Positions 1 to 6,216 are shown, numbered from the stretch's first letter. The stretch is DNA of 6,465 nt from Eubacteriales bacterium (GCA_028680875.1 JAQUJQ010000096.1:1-6465); one strand, 5' to 3'. Program-made: numbers and translations. Notes: generated by a model not told the origin, from the letters alone.

Positions 1-543
1 TTGTCACTTATACTGAACAGCGTTGTGATATCTATATTGATTGCTTTTCTTTATATTCAGAATCAAGATATGCATACTGATTTTCTAACGGGTGTAAATA
101 ACCGTAAGAAGCTTGAAGCCTATTTAAAGAAAAAAATTAACAAAAGCAATGAGAATAAGACTTTTTCAGCTATTCTCCTAGATATCAATAATTTTAAATC
201 AATAAACGACACCTTTGGTCATGATATGGGAGATGACGCATTGGAGACGGCTGTAAAGTTACTGAAGAGCTGTCTTAGATCAACTGATTTTATAGCACGA
301 TTTGGTGGTGATGAGTTCGTTATTATTCTGGATGTATCAAACAAAGATGACTTAGAGGTAACCGTTTGTAGGATTAATAGCTGCGTCGGTGAGTTTAATC
401 AATCTAATTCTAAGCCTTATAAGCTCGGTTTTAGTATGGGCTATGCTGTTTATGATTACCATTCACACATGAATATTAAGGAATTTAAAAAACAGATCGA
501 CATATTGATGTATCAAAACAAACGTGCAAATAAAGAATTATAA
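1..543 (+). CDS. Diguanylate cyclase (GGDEF domain), 5'-truncated, membrane-anchored
   Basis: This is the C-terminal part of an enzyme that makes cyclic di-GMP from two GTP. The visible 180 residues start with a hydrophobic stretch (about residues 2-19), which looks like the last membrane helix of a larger membrane sensor. A complete GGDEF domain follows: DFLTGVNNR at 27-35, the metal/substrate segment LLDINNFKSIND at 59-70, FGHDMGD just after it, and the active-site GGDEF at 102-106. The product-inhibition I-site RxxD is intact (RSTD, 93-96), so feedback inhibition by c-di-GMP is expected. All signature residues are present, so I infer an active cyclase acting at the inner face of the membrane. 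The TTG at base 1 is only the window edge. The true start probably lies upstream, with further membrane helices and perhaps a sensor domain. The stop is at 541-543, and a large palindrome begins 10 nt later. Confidence 0.93.
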   Translation: MSLILNSVVISILIAFLYIQNQDMHTDFLTGVNNRKKLEAYLKKKINKSNENKTFSAILLDINNFKSINDTFGHDMGDDALETAVKLLKSCLRSTDFIARFGGDEFVIILDVSNKDDLEVTVCRINSCVGEFNQSNSKPYKLGFSMGYAVYDYHSHMNIKEFKKQIDILMYQNKRANKEL

Positions 544-553
544 AGAGTGATAA

Positions 554-617
554 AAAAGACAAGGGGACGTTTAGACTGTCTTGCCGGCAAGACAGTCTAA
601 ACGTCCCCTTGTCTTTT
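554..617. repeat. 64-bp perfect palindrome, REP-like, possible terminator
   Basis: Two 32-bp arms (554-585 and 586-617) are exact reverse complements with no spacer and are centred on TTGCC|GGCAA. Each arm holds the motif AAGGGGACGTTTAGAC and a nested small palindrome, AGAC-T-GTCT at 573-581, with its mate in the other arm. As RNA it would form one very long hairpin ending in TTTT (614-617), so it could terminate the cyclase transcript. It is far longer and more perfect than an ordinary intrinsic terminator. GGGGACG-type palindromes recur in many clostridial genomes as dispersed extragenic elements (family knowledge). Membership in such a family is inferred here. Confidence 0.85.
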
Positions 618-688
618 AACTTTAAATTAGGAAGGTTAGTTTACCAAAAAATATTAGGTTTCAAAGGATGAGAGATTATATATAGGTA

Positions 689-716
689 TTGAAAGGGGCT
701 GGTCTGAAAATAATAT
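689..716 (+). promoter_or_regulatory. Candidate sigma-A promoter of the secreted fibro-slime protein
   Basis: A TTGAAA (689-694) and a TAATAT (711-716) are separated by 16 nt, giving a -35/-10 pair close to the sigma-A consensus. Transcription would begin near 723 and leave an untranslated leader of about 45 nt. In AT-rich DNA such matches arise by chance, so support is moderate. Confidence 0.4.
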
Positions 717-753
717 TTTAGGGTTGGATAAATAAAGAAAAAATATTAAAAAA

Positions 754-760
754 AGAGGTG
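754..760 (+). promoter_or_regulatory. Ribosome binding site that decides the GTG start at 769
   Basis: AGAGGTG lies 8 nt before the GTG at 769-771. This spacing, and the typical MKK signal-peptide start that follows, support GTG as the initiator. Confidence 0.7.
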
Positions 761-768
761 AAACGAAG

Positions 769-3012
769 GTGAAAAAAAGTATTGCTTATTTGGCGATTTT
801 AGCCATGATATTTACACTATTTACAGTGCCGGCTTTGGCTTACGAAGAACTGCCGGAAACCATTGATCTTTCCGTAACCTATCGGGACTTTCATGGTACT
901 GCATGGGGAAACCCGGGACCGGATGGATATTATGGACATCCGGATTTTGAAATGAATCCTTACTATAATGATCCGGGAATCGTTGAAAACACACTGTGTG
1001 CAGACAGGAAACCGATCTATTCAGGAGAATCGGATAACCCATCGACTCACGGACCGGTATTTTTTAACATGTGGTATAATGACGATGCAAATTACAACAT
1101 AAATGTTCCGGGTAAACTTACCTTTACAAAAACCGGTGACGTTTATACCTACACAAACAATTCCTTTTTCCCATTAGACGGTTTAGGATTCGATGCGATA
1201 GAAGGTGGAACAGAAAATACAAACCACAACTATCACTTTACTATGGAAATGCATTCAAGATTTACCTATCAGCCAGGACAGACGTTCAGCTTTACCGGTG
1301 ACGATGATGTTTGGGTCTTTATCAACAATCAATTGGTAATAGATCTGGGTGGTGTGCACCAGGCCATGTCTGCTTCTGTTGATCTTGATTATCTGGGGCT
1401 AATCCCAGGTAACGTTTATAACTTTGATTTGTTCTTTGCAGAGCGTCATACAGTAGCATCCAACTTTTTTGCAACGACCAATATTGAGTTGGAAGATGAA
1501 AAAGTAACGGATAATATCTGCGGCTATAAGCTGAACGGCATAACGGGAGAACCTATTGAAGGAGTAAGAATCATTCTTGAAAAGCAGGTAGGTGTGGAAT
1601 TTGTCTATGAAGATGAAACAATCACTGATGCTGATGGCAAGTATTATTTTATTGACCTTCCTCCGGGTACGTATCGTGTCACCGAAGACGCTGACGGCTG
1701 GGTACAGGTATATCCGGAAGATTCACACATTGTAACGCTTCCATCCAAAGATGTTATATATGGTATACAACGAAATACAGGTAAAATATTTGAAATCAAT
1801 CCACTTACTGCAGATGCAACGGAATATTATCAGATTTCCGGAGCTGTACCTTTCAGCAATGTTGGACCCAATGGCCTGGCCTATGATCAAAGCACAGGGG
1901 AGCTATATTTCACCACATATAGGGGACTTGCAAAGCTATATGTTACCGATGATCCCACAGAGGAATATTTAGGAGAACTAGAAGGTGAAATAGCCTGTGC
2001 CGACTTCTTTAACGGTAAATATTATTATATTGCCGGTGGTACCCACGCAGGATATGGAGGGCCAACGGATGATCTTTATGAAGTCACTTTTGATCCCGGT
2101 GGATCAATTGCTGATATTTCTAAATTTGAAAGTATCTCTGCTGATCAATCCGCTTGGACATTCGACGGTGATATAGCCATATCTGCTGACGGGGTGATCT
2201 ACGGATTTGGTAAAAACAATTTACTTGGTGGAGGCTATGAATTTTTTAGGGTAAATCGTGACGGAACAGGTTTTAATCTGATTAGAAAAGGCTATGACCT
2301 TTCACTTCAATTGGCCTTTGGCGGAGATGGGGTACTTTATGGTCATGATGCAAAATACGGTAGATTCTTTGTTGTTGATACTGTAGACGGCTCCATTGCT
2401 CAGATTTCGGATGGTGCTAATAATTATACCGATACGGCATCGGGTATTGTAAGCTATAATTTTGAAAATGAACCTGCATTGGAATGCTATGATGAAACTG
2501 CATGGGCTGCTCAGGATAATCCCGGAGAAAATCGTTTTATTCCGGCACCCGGGAACTGGGCCACCTATATTGAAGTTTCCAGGGAAGCATTATCCCAAGG
2601 GATATTAGAATTTCCTCTATATGCAGGGCAAACACATCATACCGGTACGTTACTAGTGAAAAATGATGGAGGAGTACTCAAAGTAAATTATGTTGCAAGT
2701 GAACAAGATGACGGTTATTTGGAAGGTTACCGGGGAGTCTGGACCGGTCTCACAGAGATTCACCTTCAGGTGGAAGATGAATTTGACGGCTTTAATGCAG
2801 TGAGAACCTATAACAAGAAAACCGGAATATATGGCAGTCCTATTCCGGGTCAATTTGAAATCAAGGCAAACTTTGATCCTAAGCAGGTTGAGTCCGGTTG
2901 GATTGATGCAGGGTCTTTAGACCGGTTCCAAGATGATGACATATTCATTGCAGCACATGCGGTAATGTGGTGGTCCGGTTATCCATTTGATCCTGATTGG
3001 ACTGTAAACTGA
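769..3012 (+). CDS. Secreted multidomain fibro-slime/PA14 adhesin-like protein
   Basis: A 747-residue exported protein, probably a surface or matrix component. The order is: signal peptide 1-24 (KK, hydrophobic core, ALA before Tyr25); a fibro-slime/PA14-type domain, roughly 35-242, with FTGDDDVWVFINNQLVIDLGG at about 175-195 and AERHT at 224-228; an SdrD-B/prealbumin-like beta-sandwich, about 249-325 (TDADGKYYFIDLPPGTYRVTE); a repeat region, about 328-565, with units such as NGLAYDQSTGELYFTT and FGGDGVLYGHD that suggest propeller blades; and a C-terminal domain, about 572-747, with ETAWAAQ, PIPGQF and IAAHAVM. In PA14-like folds the acidic GDDD loop often binds calcium and can contact sugars, so carbohydrate or matrix binding is plausible but inferred. 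No LPxTG motif, SLH repeat or C-terminal membrane helix is present, so it is probably released or held non-covalently. It appears monocistronic, with its own putative promoter and a terminator. The GTG start fits the RBS at 754-760. The fibro-slime assignment is firm; the precise role is unknown. Confidence 0.9.
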   Translation: MKKSIAYLAILAMIFTLFTVPALAYEELPETIDLSVTYRDFHGTAWGNPGPDGYYGHPDFEMNPYYNDPGIVENTLCADRKPIYSGESDNPSTHGPVFFNMWYNDDANYNINVPGKLTFTKTGDVYTYTNNSFFPLDGLGFDAIEGGTENTNHNYHFTMEMHSRFTYQPGQTFSFTGDDDVWVFINNQLVIDLGGVHQAMSASVDLDYLGLIPGNVYNFDLFFAERHTVASNFFATTNIELEDEKVTDNICGYKLNGITGEPIEGVRIILEKQVGVEFVYEDETITDADGKYYFIDLPPGTYRVTEDADGWVQVYPEDSHIVTLPSKDVIYGIQRNTGKIFEINPLTADATEYYQISGAVPFSNVGPNGLAYDQSTGELYFTTYRGLAKLYVTDDPTEEYLGELEGEIACADFFNGKYYYIAGGTHAGYGGPTDDLYEVTFDPGGSIADISKFESISADQSAWTFDGDIAISADGVIYGFGKNNLLGGGYEFFRVNRDGTGFNLIRKGYDLSLQLAFGGDGVLYGHDAKYGRFFVVDTVDGSIAQISDGANNYTDTASGIVSYNFENEPALECYDETAWAAQDNPGENRFIPAPGNWATYIEVSREALSQGILEFPLYAGQTHHTGTLLVKNDGGVLKVNYVASEQDDGYLEGYRGVWTGLTEIHLQVEDEFDGFNAVRTYNKKTGIYGSPIPGQFEIKANFDPKQVESGWIDAGSLDRFQDDDIFIAAHAVMWWSGYPFDPDWTVN

Positions 3013-3055
3013 TCCAGTAAATTAAATTAAATTAAAACGGAACTCTCATTATTAA

Positions 3056-3088
3056 AAGAGAGGCTGCTAAGACAGCCTCTCTTCTTCT
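3056..3088 (+). terminator. Rho-independent terminator after the fibro-slime gene
   Basis: An 11-bp perfect stem (3056-3066 with 3073-3083, AAGAGAGGCTG paired to CAGCCTCTCTT) encloses a 6-nt loop and is followed by the pyrimidine-rich tail CTTCT. It begins 43 nt after the stop codon and separates this gene from the two-component operon. Confidence 0.85.
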
Positions 3089-3106
3089 ACAATTGATAAA
3101 ATTATG

Positions 3107-3130
3107 AAAAGGACCGTCCCTAGCCGTTCC
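3107..3130. repeat. Possible decayed half of a GGGACGG-type palindromic element
   Basis: AAAAGGACCGTCCCTAG resembles one arm of the GGGGACGG/CCGTCCCC palindromes that are dispersed in clostridial genomes, and shares CGTCCC with the arm at 586-617. No matching second arm is present. The resemblance is weak and may be chance. Confidence 0.25.
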
Positions 3131-3160
3131 ATTACAAGGCAATCATGTAGTAATTGTAAT
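3131..3160. promoter_or_regulatory. Inverted repeat ATTACAA/TTGTAAT overlapping the -35 box
   Basis: Perfect 7-bp arms at 3131-3137 and 3154-3160 have centres 23 bp apart, close to two helical turns. The right arm covers the TTGTAA -35 hexamer of the promoter of the two-component operon. The placement suits a dimeric repressor, but no protein can be assigned. Confidence 0.35.
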
Positions 3161-3182
3161 AGACAGATTAAGATAGTATAAT
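3154..3182 (+). promoter_or_regulatory. Sigma-A promoter of the two-component operon
   Basis: TTGTAA (3154-3159), a 17-nt spacer, then a perfect TATAAT (3177-3182). This is the best promoter match in the window. It lies after the upstream terminator and before the response regulator. Transcription would begin near 3189, giving a leader of about 115 nt that holds the TTAAGAA repeats and a hairpin. Confidence 0.65.
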
Positions 3183-3193
3183 AAAATAAGCGT

Positions 3194-3235
3194 CTTAAGA
3201 AATTTGTAAGAAACAATGAAGCCTTTTCTTAAGAA
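3194..3235 (+). promoter_or_regulatory. Phased direct repeats, putative response-regulator binding site
   Basis: CTTAAGAA (3194-3201), TGTAAGAA (3205-3212) and CTTAAGAA (3228-3235) start 11 and 23 nt apart, that is about one and two helical turns. OmpR/PhoB/VanR-family regulators bind tandem direct repeats with about 11-bp spacing, so these are candidate sites for the adjacent regulator. The last repeat also sits about 17 bp before a weak TATAGA (3253-3258), which could be an activated secondary promoter. Autoregulation is inferred. Confidence 0.4.
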
Positions 3236-3240
3236 TTGAA

Positions 3241-3279
3241 AGGTATCCTCTTTATAGAGATTGAAGAAAGGGGGTACCT
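3241..3279 (+). other. Leader hairpin upstream of the response regulator
   Basis: Bases 3241-3253 pair with 3267-3279 in a 13-bp stem that includes two G-U pairs, with a 13-nt loop. The 3' arm contains the purine run AAAGGGGG. No U-run follows, so it is not a terminator. It ends 10 nt before the ribosome binding site and could affect translation or mRNA stability. Confidence 0.4.
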
Positions 3280-3289
3280 ATTTCATTGG

Positions 3290-3295
3290 AAGGAG
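3290..3295 (+). promoter_or_regulatory. Ribosome binding site of the response regulator
   Basis: AAGGAG lies 9 nt before the ATG at 3305. It fixes the start there instead of at the in-frame TTG at 3236, which lacks a comparable site and would add 23 residues not typical of receiver domains. Confidence 0.85.
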
Positions 3296-3304
3296 TTAGA
3301 AAGA

Positions 3305-3991
3305 ATGAATGTTTTGATTTGTGATGATGACAGGGAAATCGTAGGGGCCATTGAAGTTTACTTAAAAAATGAGGGGTACAAAATATTTAAGGCTTATGAT
3401 GGGATGGAAGCTCTTGACATTATACATAGGGAAGACATTCATCTGATTTTAATGGATATTATGATGCCTAAGTTGGACGGAACGCAAACCACTATGAAGA
3501 TCCGGGAAGAAAAGAACATACCTATCATAATGCTTTCGGCCAAGTCCGAAGAGTATGATAAAATTACGGGACTTAATATTGGGGCGGATGATTATATCAC
3601 CAAGCCGTTTAATCCTCTTGAACTGATTGCAAGAGTGAAATCTCAGTTAAGAAGGTATGTTGATCTTGGGAGTTTAGCGAAGAAGACCGGGGTTTATAAA
3701 ACAGGGGGATTGATTGTAGATGATGAGGCCAAAACCATTACATTAGATGGGGAACAGGTAGTTGTCACTCCAATCGAGTACGGAATTATAAAATTTTTAA
3801 CAGAAAACGCAGGAAAAGTATTTTCCATGGATCAAATATATGAGGCGGTTTGGCAGGAACCCTCCTACAATCCTGAAAATACTGTAGCTGTACATATTCG
3901 AAGGATTCGGGAAAAAACCGAGATCAATCCCAAGAATCCGAGATATTTAAAGGTGGTGTGGGGAATTGGATATAAAATCGAAAAAATTTAG
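3305..3991 (+). CDS. OmpR/VanR-family DNA-binding response regulator
   Basis: A 228-residue transcription factor, the normal length for the family. The receiver domain (about 1-118) has the acidic pocket DDD at 7-9, phospho-acceptor Asp51 in LMDIMMPKLDG, the switch Ser78 (LSAK) and Lys100 in the KPF motif, so phosphorylation is expected. The winged-helix DNA-binding domain (about 132-227) has TPIEYGIIKFL, the recognition-helix segment NTVAVHIRRIREK (192-204) and the wing WGIGYKIE. The ATG at 3305 is chosen because of AAGGAG 9 nt upstream and because family members begin directly with the first strand (MNVLICDDD). The gene overlaps the kinase gene by 26 nt, so the two are cotranscribed and the kinase is the presumed phosphate donor. 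TTAAGAA-type repeats just upstream suggest autoregulation. The VanR-like subfamily label is by resemblance only; no van genes are present and the target genes are unknown. Confidence 0.95.
   Translation: MNVLICDDDREIVGAIEVYLKNEGYKIFKAYDGMEALDIIHREDIHLILMDIMMPKLDGTQTTMKIREEKNIPIIMLSAKSEEYDKITGLNIGADDYITKPFNPLELIARVKSQLRRYVDLGSLAKKTGVYKTGGLIVDDEAKTITLDGEQVVVTPIEYGIIKFLTENAGKVFSMDQIYEAVWQEPSYNPENTVAVHIRRIREKTEINPKNPRYLKVVWGIGYKIEKI
3949..3956 (+). promoter_or_regulatory. Ribosome binding site for the kinase TTG start
   Basis: AAAGGTGG, inside the end of the response regulator gene, lies 9 nt before the TTG at 3966. It supports translation from TTG and coupled expression of the pair. Confidence 0.65.
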
Positions 3992-6149
3992 TGAAAATAA
4001 AGGTATAAAGGCATTGGCCTTTATACTGTGTGTTGTATTTTTTATTGGATCTCTTGTTGGTGCAGGATTGGCTTTGGGGACCTATTCAAATATAGATTTT
4101 GAGGGAAATATTGATGACCTTTTGCTTAATAACAGTTATCAGGAAAGTGCAGCTTTTCAACGAGAATTTGATTGGAAAGTCAATGAAATTCTGTATATGC
4201 TTCATGAATTTAAAAGTGAGGAATATATCAAAAGCGGTGAATTTATTAGTAAAGAAAGAATGGATCGTGCCATAGAAAATTTGTTCTATTCCATGGATTT
4301 CTATGGGAGAGATTACTATGATCCGGCGGTAAGAGAAGGTTTTATCAAAGACCATGCTGATGAAATCTTAAAACTAAAGGAAACCATGATTATTGATCAA
4401 CTCAGAGAATTTGAGTCATATAAGAAAAGACTATTTCAAATCAACGGATATACCTATTATGCAACTGACGGTACCTATTTTTTAACAAATATAGATAATT
4501 TGGATACGGAAAGAGTTGTGGATGCTAAGGAGTTTATGAATAAACCGGCTTATATTATTTACCAGAACGAACAATTGATAAAGGTACCCGGCTCTTTACA
4601 AAATGCAAACGGCGGTATGAAAAACTATGATACAGTTTTGGAGGATCGTTTTCATGAGGAATACAATCAGGATTTAAAAGTATATTTTGCCTTCGATGAA
4701 AGCTATTTACAAGCAAAAGAAAAGTCTTTTACTGCTGCTAAGGCAGAATTAGTAAAATGGATTCCTGTGGCTTTGATCTGTGGACTTCTTTCATTGACAT
4801 CACTTATCTATCTGATTGTTGTAACCGGCAGAAAAGACGAGGAGGGAAACCGGCCTTACCATCCACTGGATAGAATCTTTACAGAATTCCAACTTCTTGT
4901 AATTGCTTTACCATTTTTCTTTGGTGGTTTTCTCTTCATTAATATGCTTACTGAAATAATTGAAAGTATGCCCTATTACGGTAAAATAGTCAGCTCAGAT
5001 CCATTCATTTTATATGCCGTATTAGCAGCAGTAACCGGTCTTGTATCAGCAAGCATTGGATTGTTGTTTATTTTATCTTGTATAAGGAATCTGAAGGCAG
5101 GAAGGTTCTTAAAAAATTCTTTGGTTTATAAAGTATTTATGGCCATTTACAATGGAATAAAATCCATTTATCACGGTGGTAGGGTAATGACCAAGGTTGT
5201 ACTCATTGTTCTTGCCATTTGCTTACTTTCAGCTACGGTTGTATTGGCACCTGTAGTAGCAATCCTTATCATAGTACTGGCACCAAAATGGGTGAGAAAA
5301 TATGGGGAAATCAAAAAAGGAGTTGATGAAGTCAAGAGTGGAAACCTAACCTATAAAATACCTCTTAGCGGAGAAGGAGAGCTGGATCAGTTGGCTCAGG
5401 GAATCAATCAGGTTTCCCAGGCATCTAATATTGCTGTACAAAACGAACTGAAAAACCAAAGACTGAAAACAGAATTGATTTCTAATGTATCCCATGATCT
5501 AAAAACACCTTTGACATCAATCATAACTTATATTGATCTACTGAAAAAGGAAGGGTTAGATTCTGTAGATGCGCCGAAATATTTAGATATTCTGGACGAA
5601 AAAAGTAACAGACTGCAAAAGCTTACTGAAGATTTGTTTGATGCGGCAAAGGCTTCGAGTGGTGCAATCCCGGTAAAATTTGAACAAGTTGATATGCTGG
5701 CACTGATCAATCAAGGTTTAGGAGAAATGACAAGCAGAATCGAGTCATCCGGATTGGATTTCAAAATAACCGCAAACAATGATAAATATTTAGTTCGAGC
5801 CGATGGGCAGCTTCTTTGGAGAGTTGTAGAAAACTTATTGACCAATGTACTTAAATATGCATTAGAAGGTTCCAGGGTATATATTGATCTGTATGAGCAA
5901 GGAAGCTCTAATGGAAAAGGCCCTATGGTGGTTTTAGAAATAAAGAATATATCAAAAGCCCCTTTAAACATTGATGCAGATGAACTCATGGAGCGATTCA
6001 AGCGTGGCGATGAATCACGTACAACAGAAGGCAGCGGTCTTGGATTGGCAATTGCCAAGGACTTGATTAAACTCCAGGATGGTTGGTTCGAAATCAAGAT
6101 TGATGGTGACTTGTTCAAAGCCGTGGTCTTACTGTCAAAGATCAATTGA
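3966..6149 (+). CDS. Polytopic sensor histidine kinase (HAMP, HisKA, HATPase)
   Basis: A 727-residue membrane kinase, the partner of the upstream regulator. It has a first membrane helix (about 14-38), an extracytoplasmic region of about 225 residues (39-263) with no recognised domain, and further hydrophobic segments near 266-287, 308-328, 347-372 and 407-439. The last is about 33 residues with Pro429 in the middle and probably forms a tight two-helix hairpin, which is needed for the catalytic part to be cytoplasmic. A HAMP-like linker follows (about 441-495). The H-box is SHDLKTPLTSI with phospho-acceptor His510. The ATPase part has the N-box ENLLTNVLKY (Asn623, Asn627), the F-box RFKRGDESR (677-685) and the G2 box GSGLGLAIAK (689-698). 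The usual G1 box DxGxG is missing: the equivalent position reads IKNISKAPLNI (659-669). To my memory this variant is common in a clostridial kinase subfamily, so activity is still likely. The start is TTG with a good RBS, overlapping the regulator by 26 nt. The ligand is unknown. Confidence 0.94.
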   Translation: MDIKSKKFSENKGIKALAFILCVVFFIGSLVGAGLALGTYSNIDFEGNIDDLLLNNSYQESAAFQREFDWKVNEILYMLHEFKSEEYIKSGEFISKERMDRAIENLFYSMDFYGRDYYDPAVREGFIKDHADEILKLKETMIIDQLREFESYKKRLFQINGYTYYATDGTYFLTNIDNLDTERVVDAKEFMNKPAYIIYQNEQLIKVPGSLQNANGGMKNYDTVLEDRFHEEYNQDLKVYFAFDESYLQAKEKSFTAAKAELVKWIPVALICGLLSLTSLIYLIVVTGRKDEEGNRPYHPLDRIFTEFQLLVIALPFFFGGFLFINMLTEIIESMPYYGKIVSSDPFILYAVLAAVTGLVSASIGLLFILSCIRNLKAGRFLKNSLVYKVFMAIYNGIKSIYHGGRVMTKVVLIVLAICLLSATVVLAPVVAILIIVLAPKWVRKYGEIKKGVDEVKSGNLTYKIPLSGEGELDQLAQGINQVSQASNIAVQNELKNQRLKTELISNVSHDLKTPLTSIITYIDLLKKEGLDSVDAPKYLDILDEKSNRLQKLTEDLFDAAKASSGAIPVKFEQVDMLALINQGLGEMTSRIESSGLDFKITANNDKYLVRADGQLLWRVVENLLTNVLKYALEGSRVYIDLYEQGSSNGKGPMVVLEIKNISKAPLNIDADELMERFKRGDESRTTEGSGLGLAIAKDLIKLQDGWFEIKIDGDLFKAVVLLSKIN

Positions 6150-6163
6150 TTTAGATAAGATTT

Positions 6164-6198
6164 AAATGCTCCTGGAGAATTTACTCGGGAGCATTTTT
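6164..6198 (+). terminator. Rho-independent terminator of the two-component operon
   Basis: A 9-bp core stem (AAATGCTCC at 6164-6172 with GGGAGCATTT at 6187-6196), extendable by G-U and G-C pairs, is followed by a T-run (6194-6198). It starts 15 nt after the kinase stop. It lies 19 nt beyond the stop of the convergent small gene, so it may also serve that gene, although the T-run on the minus strand is poorer. Confidence 0.85.
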
Positions 6199-6216
6199 AA
6201 TGGTTACTTTTACCGA

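Noticed and set aside
618..768. c-di-GMP or other riboswitch in the leader of the secreted protein
   Set aside because: Looked for because of the cyclase neighbour. No GEMM-like conserved segments and no terminator/antiterminator arrangement were visible.
1751..1972. 73-codon plus-strand frame inside the fibro-slime gene
   Set aside because: A different reading frame within a continuous, domain-bearing coding sequence; no independent evidence.
3018..3037. Short tandem repeat of TAAAT (almost four copies) after the fibro-slime stop codon
   Set aside because: Simple AT-rich low complexity in a 3' untranslated stretch, with no sign of function beyond possibly supporting the terminator.
3236..3304. 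N-terminal extension of the response regulator from a TTG at 3236
   Set aside because: No suitable ribosome site for that TTG. It lies in the repeat/hairpin leader, and the ATG at 3305 has AAGGAG at correct spacing and gives the normal family start.
4086..4355. 89-codon minus-strand open frame within the kinase sensor region
   Set aside because: Antisense to a clearly coding frame, with no ribosome site or motif support.
5711..6145. 144-codon open frame on the minus strand within the kinase gene
   Set aside because: It lies fully opposite the conserved ATPase domain, shows no recognisable motif, and is explained as a shadow of the plus-strand coding sequence.
3305..6149. Vancomycin-resistance (vanRS) system
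   Set aside because: The regulator and kinase only resemble VanR/VanS at family level. No vanHAX-type or other resistance genes are in the window.
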